A stretch of DNA of 64,000 nucleotides from Mercurialis annua (taxonomy: Eukaryota > Streptophyta > Magnoliopsida > Malpighiales > Euphorbiaceae): assembly GCF_937616625.2 (NCBI RefSeq), contig NC_065571.1, forward strand, positions 26,548,201 through 26,612,200, read 5' to 3'. The notes under the pieces are model-generated. The model saw only the letters and a program-made list of their open reading frames with translations, did not search any database and was not told the DNA's origin. Below, in pieces: positions 33,740-44,612 of the stretch (position 1 is the stretch's first letter; each line of letters begins with the position of its first letter). Made by a program: the position numbers and the translations under genes.

Positions 33740-36700
33740 TGGGCTTTGTCAGTGGGTCAGCCGTGTTATCAGCTGATGCTATCTTTTAGAGAAACAATTT
33801 TCTCTTTCAAACAATTTCTTTAGATAATATGATAATGTCTTTCCTTATGTTTGGATAAGCTGTGAGACCCAGTTTCCTTTGCTATGGCAATAGCACCATT
33901 GTGGTCGAAGAAAAGAGGAACTGTCGACTTAATGGAAGAAACCATACTTAGTTCTATTAAGAACTATTTTATCCAAACACCTTCTATTACAACATCTCAT
34001 GCCATAATATACTCGGCTTCTATAATGGAACCTAGAGTTGATTCTCGCTTAGAACACTTCTAGCTTACTACTCCTTCATTATAGATAAATATGAATCTGG
34101 AGATAGACTCTCTATCTTCCATATCTGATTTATTAATCAGAATCTGTAAAACGGTCTACTTAAAAAACCTTGTTCTCCATTAGTTAAGACCATATCTTTA
34201 GTTCTTCATAAGTACTTAAAGATATCCTTAACGACCATCCAATGTTCTCAACATGGATTTGATTGAAACTGATTAGTCCCACTAACCGCATAGACAAATT
34301 TCTAGCTTTGTAAGTGACAACACATACGTCAGACTACCAATTGCCGAAGCCTATGGTATCTTTGCTAGATTCTTTCTTTCTTCAGAAGTCTCAGAAGACA
34401 TTCCTATTCAAAGAAGAATTTCATGGCTAACTAGTATCAATCCTCTTACAACTTCCATATTGAACTACTTAAATATCTTTTCTAAGAAGAGCCTGTAGGA
34501 GAAACTACTTATTCTCTTAGATCTATCTCCATAGATTCCAACACTGAGAATATAAGTTATTTCTCCGAGGACTTTGATGGAGTACGTATTAGATAAACCA
34601 AAGTTTTAGAACTTAATATTCCGATATTATTATGTATTAGTAATATGTTATTTAGATACAAGATCACAAAAGTGAGTCCGCTCCCACTAACCTTCTTGTA
34701 AACATTGGGTTTATCATCGTTTTTAATAAATTCGTAACTCCTTACGGCTTTATCAAGACGACGAATCTCGAAGCTTTGTTTCCATCCACTAGGGATCATT
34801 TTAGCATACACGCCTCGGAACCTTCTTCGGATTCAAAATCCTCGGCTTGTTCCATATAGATATACTCCTTAATTTAACCATTAAGGAATGTGGTTCTTAC
34901 ATCCATATGTCCAACCACAAAATCTGAATGTGTAGCCTTGGTAAGAAAAATCTTGATGGACTTAAGCATGGCTACCGGCGATAAAGTGTATTCACAATAC
35001 AACTTCTTGCCTCTAGCAAAACTCTTTTGCAACAAGTCTTGCTTTAAATGTCTCCACCTTTCCATTAGTACCAATTTTACACTTGAAGATCCATTTAAAC
35101 CTTATTGGTATAATACCTTTGGATGGATCGACTAGCTCCTAAAATTTGGTTTCTTTATATGGAATCCATTTTAGATTTTATTCCTTCAAACCAATTTTGA
35201 AGAATCTATATCACATATAGTTTCCTCATAAGTAGAGGGATCAACACTTGATCTTTTACTCCATGACTAAACAACTCTTGTTTATCATGTGGGAAAACCA
35301 TCTCTCTACGGTGGACGAGATACTCTACTTAATCTTCGAGTTGTTAATGTAGATACATCTTTTACTAACTCCGGCTTTTAGTGGGTTTGATCAATCTTCA
35401 TTGATTCATTATTTTGTTGGTAACTAGATGACTCCTCATCTAATTCTATATTCCTTTCTTAGTGTCCCTCTTGAATAAACGCTTTATTAAGAAAGACTAC
35501 CACCGTTAAACAACGATTGTTTGTTCGGTTCGAATATAGAAACAATATCATAAACTGTCTTTAGGATATCCAACATAACCTTTCCATGATTGATTTTGAT
35601 TCCAAATTTATCGAATATCAGTTTCCTGATATGTTCCGAACACCCTCAAATCTTAACATCCTTAAGACTTGATTCCATACCATATCTCATAAGGTATCTA
35701 TGGTGCAAATTTAGTTGGAATTTAATTTAGAATTTTATTTGCGGTAAGAAGTGCTTGACCCTATAACGAGATGGATAAGTCAGTATATAGCTCATTATTG
35801 ATCGTATCATTTCCCACAATGTACGATACGTCCTTCTTGACAGACGCACCGTTCAACCATGGTGTTCCCAAAGAGTAAGTTGAAAAATAATACCACATTC
35901 CTTTTAGGAACATACCAAATTCTGTACTCAAGTATTCTTCCCTTTTCGATCACATCGTAAAGTATTAATACCTTTTCCAATTTGGTTTTCTACTTCATTC
36001 TTGAAGTCATTTGAACATTTCAAAATCTTCATGTTTGTTCTTCATAAGACAAACTTAACTATATCATGATAAATCATCGATGTAGAAAATGAAGTATAAG
36101 TATCTACCTTGGTCCGTTTCTTTAAACGTACCATATACATCACTATGTATGATCTCTTAAACGGCTTTAGCTCTACCTCTTTGTCCCACAAAGAATAATC
36201 AGGCCATGTTGCCTTTAAGATACGACTCACAAATCGAAATAGATGCAAAATCTTGATTGCTCAAGATTCCCATCCTATCTAACTTGTTATGTCTATCTTT
36301 TGCAATATGTCCTAATTATAAATGCCAAAGTTGTTTAGAAGTTTGATAACTTATGGTATTAATTTCCAAAACATCGTTTGCATTAAACATCTTTATTCAA
36401 GTCATAAAGAACATTTTGTACATATCCATACCCAACTCCGTATTATCAAACATAATACTACAAACATCCTTTGTAAATAGAAAATCAACTACCAAATATG
36501 TCATACAAATTCGGATATGATATTTCTATATATATTGGGTGAGTACAAAAAACTTGTTTACGTACAACTTATGTTTATTTAAGAAAATTGAAGTTGATCC
36601 TATAGCTCTTGTCGCAACGCTTGCGTCATTCCCGAGATTTAAGATTACTTCATCCTTTTCCTTTCTTTCTCACTTTTACTAAATCCGTAAAAGATAAACA

Positions 36701-36900
36701 AATGTGAGAATTAGCATCGGTATTCAATGCTCAAGCTTTTAAATGAGCAATTGACATTGGAATATGAGATGGACACATTCTTGATGGAATTGTCGTTCCT
36801 CTCGTCATTGCCCTTTAAGTATTCACAATACTTAATGTAATTTCCATTTCAATGTCTTTCGGTTTGACAAAAGAAACACTTTCTTTTATTGACCGAACCG
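33740..36900 (-). pseudogene. Copia gag-pol remnants (zinc knuckle, integrase, RT, RNase H)
   Basis: Sense is minus and several frames are needed. Zinc-knuckle trace near 36841-36890 (CFFC...H, with a stop after His and the last Cys changed). Integrase core traces near 35650-35880 and 35490-35640. RT N-terminal part at 34874-35074 ends HMDVRTTFLNG. RT palm at 34557-34811 has YLNNILL where active enzymes have YVDD, so both catalytic aspartates are lost. RNase H trace IIEAEYIMA near 34000-34045 and the terminal ADPLTKP near 33747-33790. Many stops and frameshifts. The clade within copia is not certain. Confidence 0.88.
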
Positions 36901-38203
36901 CCTTTTAAATATTCCAAATATTTCCGGCTATGACTTATACTGTCCTACATCTTAACAAACGAAAATACTTTTCTTTGTTAACCAATGTGCATTTCTTTTT
37001 TGCAAAAGCCTTGGAGGCATCTAGATATCTTAATCAATCAAAAAATAGTTTTAAACCACTAGCCGATTACTATCGTGAATGTCACTTAAAAGGATTCTAT
37101 TTAATCTTATTATCCTTTAGATAGCAAAGATCTCTAATTAGTATTCGTGTTATTTTGTATATTTAACCATAATGATTTGGTCTCTATCAAAATGGCCTCC
37201 CACTATCTTTTTCGAATCCTACACTTCCAAAATAGGAAACGTGAATCTTTGTTGGAAAAGATTTCAAGCGGGTGATTGAATTTTTATACTCATTTATCTT
37301 TCCCTCAAGTACTTAATGCTATTCTTGGGATCAAAATGATATATAAGTGAACAACTACTTGTTCATCATATCTCATATGAGGTTCAATCATTTCCGGCTC
37401 CTAATGCTTTCACCCTCAAGTACTTAATGCTATTCTTGGGTTTCCACATTAGTTAAGTTTAACCCATTGAATCAACTAAGATGTATCGATTTGAATAATA
37501 TATGACTCTGGTACGCCTAATTGCCTTTCTCGACGTATATTATATCGACTACACCCGCAACATCGCATGCTTAACAATAAACTCGACAACATCTCTTGAG
37601 GGTATCATCTCACCCCTATGTATCCATAGCCGACAAGATGATAACTCAAAGCGTGTTAGTTAATTGCTCCAATGGAGAGCCATTGATAAATCAATTTAAT
37701 GATTAATCAATATAAACTTAATCCTTTTACTTTTAGGAAGATTTCTTAGGGTTTTAAGTTATTCCGGTCTCACTAAGCCCACAACACATTTTAGCATGCA
37801 TCTCATACATATTAAAGCTAAAATGAATCATGCAATCACACATGTATGATCATGGACTTCCTAGGTCTCATTATTTAGCCACAAAAGAATGAGCAAACTA
37901 TTATTTGTTCCGCATGTTTTGTTGACGACAACATAATGCACAAGCGAGTCACGTATTGTGTTAAATAATCACATTAGAAAAATTTCCAGGATAGATTGGA
38001 GGGTCACGAGCAGACCACTTAAGTACCAATCTCCTAGACAGAATTTAATCAAATGTAATTAATGTCACAATACTGTTTGCTCATTTTTGCAAACAAGACC
38101 TAAGCCCTCGGAATTATAAATTACATGCCAATTAATAATTCCTAAGTCCATGATTATTAATACATGCATTCAATCGTAAAGCTTTAATACTTGCTGATAC
38201 GGT
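36901..38203 (-). other. Copia 5' internal region, no readable gag
   Basis: About 1.3 kb between the zinc-knuckle trace and the PBS, where the leader and most of gag should lie. I could not recognise capsid motifs. The 37261-37460 part has a near repeat (CTCAAGTACTTAATGCTATTC at about 37305 and 37412). Confidence 0.5.
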
Positions 38204-38216
38204 GGCTTCGATACCA
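38204..38216 (-). promoter_or_regulatory. Primer binding site of the copia element
   Basis: In sense, TGGTATCGAAGCC begins one base after the 5' LTR. It differs from the tRNA-iMet complement (TGGTATCAGAGCC) at two adjacent positions, so a tRNA-Met-type primer is likely. Confidence 0.65.
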
Positions 38217-38217
38217 C

Positions 38218-40232
38218 TGTTGGTGCAGCGGGACGTGAGGATCTGAATCGTATATTTCAATTCAAAATTGGAATTCCAACAATTCGGATCCAGAAATTGA
38301 TCATATCAATAACAAATGGATCGTCGTATCATCTAGTAATTAAAGCACGCATCTAGAAACCGTAAGAAGAATACCTATGTCGATTCTCCAACGATTCTTG
38401 TAGTCCCGATAGTACGGCGACCTCAAGCTCGTCCACACGAGTATGCGTCCGATTGAATCCTCGCCTTGAAGTAATCTGCAAGAGTTTCTCTTGCTGAGCA
38501 ACCCTAAGCTCAAACTCTCGCCTCGATTACGTCTTTGCTGGGATGTATGAAAAACTTTCTCCAAGCTTTTCTGTGATTGATGACTACTTGAACTCCTTCA
38601 AATATGCTCTCTTAAGTGTGGTGTGTTTAGAATGAGCAAAGGCAACCTCTATTTATAGGGTAGAGCTTTGCTTAAGAATGCAACACCTCACATGCTAGGT
38701 GTCACACACCAAGCAAAGGTGTTGCCACCATTCGACACCTCACATGCTAGGTGTCACACACCAAGCATAGGTGTTGCCACCATCTGACACATCACATGCG
38801 AGGTGTCACACATCAAGCATAGGTGTTGCCACCTTCTAACACGTCGGATGCTAGGTGTCACACACAGAGACATACATGACATCATCACGTGGCATCATCA
38901 TATGACATCATCGTGACATCATCACATGACATCATCGTGACATCATCACATGACATCATCACATGACATCATCGTGACATCATCACATGACATCATCGTG
39001 ACATCATCACATGACATCATCGTGATATCATCACATGACATGGATAAAATACAATTAGGTGCCTACTAATTTATAACTCTTACAAATTAGTCCCTAATTT
39101 ATACTTGTTTTTCATCTTAGATTAATTTCCGAGATATGCTAGTATCTATATGAAATCGATCTCTCGTAAACTCAATCGGTTGCACACCCTATTGTGTGTG
39201 ACTAACTAGGTTCACATCTATATGGCAACGAGAGTCATAAGAAACGCCTTTCTTATATTAAATAATTAAATCCCATTAATTATTAATTCTCGTAGATCGT
39301 GAGTGACGTCTAGCAACATATCACGACCCCCAAATAGATATGAATGTTTCGATGCATTCTTTATGAACCAATGTTCATAATTACCGTACACTCAAAATTC
39401 CCTTCATCTAAGATTCTGATTTCGACTAGTGTCACGGTTAAGTCAAACACTGTTTGTCTTAATCATATGACCTCATCTCAGTTCTTATTCTTGATAAATA
39501 TGACTTCCACTAGAAACAACTTTCTAAGTAAGTCATATACACCCGCGCAGGTTTTATCATCCATCAAGAACAATTTGAGATAGCATAGAATCTTTTCTCC
39601 GTTCATCTGGAGTGATAAATCCTCTCTTGGTTAAACCCCTATCTCCATATACAACTAACTAGAGCCAACACATCCCGCGACCCTAGCTCATGAAAGATCT
39701 AGGGATAAGGAGTATCAAACTCTAATCACCTATATACAAGATAGTGTCACCGCAAGTCAAAGGACATATGTACAATTATGAACTAGATGACATTAAATTG
39801 ACTTTGATGAAATACCATGTATAAGTCATCTAGCATCACTTGTTCGACCCACTCAACATCTTGAGTGTCCACATGTTTATCCCGATCTCCATCAAGTAGT
39901 ATGAGACTCACTACTTCCTATAATTAGTAACTCCTTACTAATCAGGAGAATAAACAGAGGTGACAATCTTTCCGGGATAATACGATGCCCTTATTCGTAG
40001 GACCCCATCGATCATGAACTGTTATTTAGATCACATGTATAATAAAATTTGTAACTCATATTCTTAACACCTTAAGAATAGATTCTACCACAATGTGATA
40101 AGGACAATACGTAATAAATGAACACTTAGTTGATGAGACACTTAGTTCAATTAGAACATATATATCTTTTCCATTGGGATTAGTTCTACAAATATACATG
40201 ATCAAATGGCCCTAGGGCACATACTACTAACA
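38218..40232 (-). repeat. 5' LTR of the copia element
   Basis: 2015 bp. The 23-bp length excess over the 3' LTR comes from the ~10-bp indel near 38398 and from the TGACATCATC array. It carries the probable promoter. Confidence 0.92.
38648..38657 (-). promoter_or_regulatory. Putative TATA box of the copia 5' LTR
   Basis: In sense, TATAAATAGA followed by GG, an excellent plant TATA match. The 3' LTR copy is at 32061-32070. Confidence 0.65.
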
Positions 40233-40237
40233 TTTAT

Positions 40238-41126
40238 ATCGCTATTTACCGCTTTATTAAGTAAATTGTATTTTTGCATATATATATATATATATATATT
40301 GTATATACAGCTTTCGAACTGTTTTCAACATTATGGATCTGAATTGGAATGGGCTACTCGATGGGCATCATCGAGACTGCGTGCGCACCGGTATATGATC
40401 ATATGGTATTGAGGTAGGTTTGAGATACGTCTCGCCTTAGTGAGGGCGCCGGTGGAAGATACGTCTCCTGGGACTCACGTGTTTATTAAGTGACAGTCGG
40501 GGATCGGTTATGGAGATACGTCTCACCGACACAACAACTGGATTAAGATTATTTGTGGTTTAGGGTTTCAATGCTTATCCATAATGATAAATTGCTTTAC
40601 AAATGTTTTAAGGTTTTTAAAGGTTTTCACTTAATAAATGTAAATAGTTGTATCAACTCATCTCAGTATATCTGACCCCGTTGTTTTCCAAATTTTTCCA
40701 GGGTTATGATTTTGAGCGAGTCAGCTGGTCTCCGATTCTTTATTTCCTCGGAGGTCTTATTTTATTTTATTAAAGTTATTAAACTGATTTCATTCTTAGA
40801 CCGCAGTAGTAATTAGAAGTCGTCCTTGTCTAATACTTGTTATCAGAATTATTCAATTGATTTAATTGTTGTTGGCATTAATTTGATAACTTGGGTTATT
40901 AAATATTTATGTCATGTTAGAGACTCAGAGTTGATCGAGCATTTATTATTTAACTGTTGTATTTTATGAACTGCTATAACTAGGCTGAAGTCTCGGCTGC
41001 CCCCGAGCATTGGTTTCTTGCAGGTTTATGTATTTATAAGGTTATATGTAAGGCTAGCTACGGGTTTTGGTACAACCATACCCATACCCTAGCGCCGGTA
41101 GCGATCCATGAAAATGGGTCGCGATA
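40238..41126 (+). repeat. LTR A', right part
   Basis: Continues LTR A' exactly after the copia target duplication, through the GAGATACGTCTC cassette, to GGGTCGCGATA (the usual GACA end with one change). The next bases, GTAATACCCCGTAT, look like an LTR start, so two LTR ends may be directly joined here. Confidence 0.82.
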
Positions 41127-41677
41127 GTAATACCCCGTATGTATTTTTGGCGTGTTTTGTCTTGTGTAGACCTTCTCTGGGTGGAAATTTTAATTAGAGT
41201 CATCATTGAAAAAGATTCAAGGTTCGTTCTTGATTATCCTAAGTATCTAAGTCGAGCTTTATATGGGAGAGTTTGCATTCCTTCGTTTGATTTCACCTAG
41301 AAAGGGCATTATCATTTTTATGTTAAGTGGAAGTTAGTATTCAGGCTTTTGTGACCTTTTAAGATTGTTCGATTTATGAAAGTGGTGGTTTTTTTTTATC
41401 GTTCGGCGAACAACCTGTTGAGATTTTGCTTACGCAAGTGCGTAGGTCGTTAAGCACGGAATTACTATGGTTACAGTTTCGGTTGGTGACTTGGGAGACA
41501 AAGTTCATTATGCAGAATTTTTATAATTGCTTTCGTTGATTACTTTGGGTAACATATTTATGTGTTTTCACGTTTGTTACATGTAATTTTGTTCGGACGG
41601 AAAATAGTTTTATGATATGTTTTACGTGGGTAGTTTTGTTTTAAATTCGAGGACGAATTTTATTAAGTTAGGGAGAA
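41127..41677 (+). other. 3' internal region before LTR B with pol tail
   Basis: A short LTR-start-like piece (41127-41160), then unassigned sequence, then the chromodomain remnant at 41408-41539, then GAGGACGAATTTTATTAAG and the PPT GTTAGGGAGAA up to 41677. RT and integrase are absent. Confidence 0.7.
41408..41539 (+). pseudogene. Remnant of chromovirus pol C-terminus (chromodomain)
   Basis: A 43-codon open stretch starting EQPVEILLTQVRR and containing LVTWETKF, then TGA. It aligns with residues 1605-1648 of the complete Gag-Pol ([13 protein letters not shown]... and CTWETEL). The very last residues (PFLFP-like) are lost. No upstream pol is attached, so it is a relic. Confidence 0.75.
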
Positions 41678-42068
41678 TGTAATATCCCGTGTTTTCAAAC
41701 TTGTTTTGGTGGTTTGGTTGTCCGTATAAATTTGGTTTGTGATGGACTTTGGTTGTGTTTTCGCTTCGACATGTTCTCGTTATGATTCTGACTTATTTTC
41801 GGATTGATATATGTTCGGATTAGCATATGTGGTACCTTGGTTCTGTTATGTTGAGTGACTTATGTGTACCCCTTGAGTCTCTAAATATTTGATGTTGAAT
41901 TGATTTATTTCCGGGTTGTTATTGAAACAATGTTTTCATGTTTTCCAAATCTGCCATGCCGTAGTAAAACGTATATATCTCCCAATTGAACCGTCGGATC
42001 GGGCTGCCCTTTGGATATGTTGTACACAAGAGGATTATCTTTCATTTGACCGTTTGGATCGTTGTTTG

Positions 42069-42135
42069 GACCCGTTTTCGGGTCAACCGAACCTGGGAAT
42101 CGGACCTGCTGGATAGATCAAGCCGTAGGTCCGAT
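42069..42135. repeat. Inverted repeats in U3 of LTR B
   Basis: GACCCG/CGGGTC around TTTT (42069-42084), and a 9-bp perfect stem ATCGGACCT (42099-42107) with AGGTCCGAT (42127-42135). They lie 65-135 bp upstream of the TATA-like box. Confidence 0.7.
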
Positions 42136-42201
42136 CCACTTCATTTTTTGGTTAGGACAGTGGGTCAACCGGCCGTAGGTCTGGTTAGCTTCGTTCTTGC
42201 C

Positions 42202-42209
42202 TATTTAAA
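42202..42209 (+). promoter_or_regulatory. Putative TATA box of LTR B
   Basis: TATTTAAA within CTATTTAAAC, in the same context as in LTR C and the complete element. Confidence 0.5.
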
Positions 42210-44612
42210 CTCAGTTTCTGTGACCTAATCAGCCCCCTTTTGATTTCTAAAACCCTAAACTCGTTCTAAACACTTCCTTGGCGTTTTCCCTTCGATTCTA
42301 GATGTCCAAAACTCTTGGTAAGTTATTTAAATCTTGTTTTTAAATCTGAATTCTTAGCTTAATCAATTGAGGCTTATGGTTTTCCATTCAAATCAATTTT
42401 GTAGCTTTGAATCCAACCCATATCTGAGATTCTTGTACTCCTTGGTCTATCAATGTATTTAATCCCTTTTCCTTTTCTTTTAATCGTTTTATATCGCTGA
42501 GATTGTTAGGTTGTAGTTTTACCTTGGTATTGTTGATTGTTGTGGCTTGGGTTTTGTATATGTTTGTGGTTGTTTCTATATGATTAGGGCTGATCTACGA
42601 TGTATTTATTTTTAACATTGTAATAGGTATGTTGTTGGGTTGAATCTTGATTGTTGTGGCTTATGAATCGAAGTATAACTTGTGTTGTATGTATAAACTG
42701 TTTTGAAGAAATAGGGCTGCCCATAACTCGGTTCGCATGTTAATATTGATTGATTATTATTATTGAAGATTCATAGAAAGAGGAATATGTGTTGTGTCAA
42801 ATTGGTTGTCAAATTGCCATAACTTGTTTTGTTCAATAAGTATGGTGTTTGACTAATTGTTTCGAATCTGAAAATGTAATTGGTTTCCACTTTTTGATAT
42901 GAATTGGATTCATTATAAGGTTATAGCATTCTTGTATTGATGTTGGCTTGTGTTGCCGATTTTGGCTAAGTATTAAACTCATTGCCATATTATGTCTTTG
43001 CTGTTTAAGCATGTTGTATGAGTTGTTTAGCATTGTTGGATTATATTAGAAGGATTGTTAGCGTGCTAGTTTGTTGTGAGGCTTATGTTAGCCGTTTGAA
43101 CATGTTTGTCCATTGAGGACTTTTTTGGAGAACCTTGTGAGTATTATGATATTTTGGTTATTGAGTTCTTATTGAGTTCCCTGTTTTTTTTTAAATGGAT
43201 TTCATGGTTTATCAAAGAATGTTCCAAATATTAAACTTTGGTTTTACTCTGTTTGGACTTTGATTCAGGTTAAACTTGGGACGCCCGATTTGTGAGAAGA
43301 TGCCTTGCAATTGTGGAAACTTGGCTGACTCACCTTGTTGATTTTAAACTTGGTTTTATGGATGTAACAAAATTATCTGAAATGGATTTCCGGATTATGT
43401 TTTTAAAGTGTAAACTCAATTTGACTTAACTGGTTGTATGACTTTGGTGTCAGTCCGAGTAAGTATGGTTACTCCACGTTAGTTTATGCTTTGGCATTTT
43501 GGCTAAATATGTGTAATGGCATTATGATGGTTTGTACTTTGGCTTGATTGATATCTGTGCTAGTTCTATGTGGTGTCTAGTACTCTCTAGAGTTAGGGGA
43601 TGATATTAATTATTATTTATATTTTCTTAGACCCATCGACTGCTCGTGCTTCGGAGTCAAACCAGGTTTAGTTGCTTGTCCGGTTTTTCACGTGGATTCA
43701 CAAGCTGTGAGTTTGTACTTACTATTTACCGCTTTATTAAGTAAATTGTTATTTTAATATATAAATATATACTGTATGTATATTTCGAACTGTTTTTCCA
43801 TTATGACTTTTAGTTGGAACATGCTACCTAATGGGCATCATTAGACTGCGTGCGCACCGGTATTAATCTAAACAAGGTGTTTGATATGTGGTGGTAACTC
43901 GGTGTGAGCATAGCTCTCGGGACCAGTAGAGTAACTCGGTGTAGCTCAGCTCTCGGGACTCTAGATATTGATAAAGAGTGGTAGGTGGTAACTCGGTGTA
44001 GCTCAGCTCTCGGGACCAGGCCTATTGGATTATGGTTAAATTTAGTATGGTGGATTAGGGTTCCAACTATTAAACGTAATGTTGTTATTAAATGTTTTAA
44101 ACGGTTTTAAAGGTTTTCCACTTGATATATGTAAATAGTGGTATTAACTCATCTCAGTATATCTGACCCCGTTGTTTTCCCAATCTTTCCAGGGTTATGA
44201 TATGAGCGAGTCAGCTGCTCTCCGATTCTTTATTTCCTCGGAGGTTTTACTTTATTTTATGAAGGTCATTAAACTGATTTTATTCTTAGACCGCAATAGC
44301 AATTATAAGTCGTATTTGTTTAATATTTTTTATCCGAATTATTCTACTGATTTAATTAAAGTTGGCTTTAATATAATAACTTGGGTTATTGAATATTTAT
44401 GATATGTTGGAGACTAGGAATTGGTCTAGCATTTATATAAATGTTGTATTTTATGAACTGCTAGAACTAGGCTGAAGTCTCGGTTGCCCCCGAGCATTGG
44501 TTTCTTGCAGGTTTATGTAATTGTTTGTTATTCGCAAGGCTAGCTACGGGTTTTGGTACAACCATACCCATACCCTAGCGCCGGTCGCGATTCATGAAAA
44601 TGGGTCGTGACA

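Larger units (their letters stand above)
31641..40232 (-). mobile_element. Ty1/copia retrotransposon, degenerate coding region, recent LTRs
   Basis: 8592 bp inserted in LTR A' with target duplication TTTAT (31636-31640 and 40233-40237). Sense is minus: 5' LTR 38218-40232, 3' LTR 31641-33632, PBS 38204-38216, PPT 33633-33643. Internal coding remnants read Gag zinc knuckle, integrase, RT and RNase H in that order, which is the copia order (integrase before RT). LTRs differ by roughly 25 substitutions, a ~10-bp indel and a change in a short repeat array, about 1-1.5% by eye. Confidence 0.92.
41678..44612 (+). repeat. LTR B of a gypsy chromovirus
   Basis: 2935 bp, TGTAATATCCCG to GGGTCGTGACA, preceded by a PPT, so it was a 3' LTR. 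It carries the TCTCGGGACC/ACTCGGTGTAGCTC cassette (about 43905-44020) shared with the complete young element rather than with LTR A. Inverted repeats precede the TATA box. It abuts satellite on the right; the adjacent GTTTT may be one half of a target duplication whose partner was not found. Its 5' LTR is missing. Confidence 0.87.
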
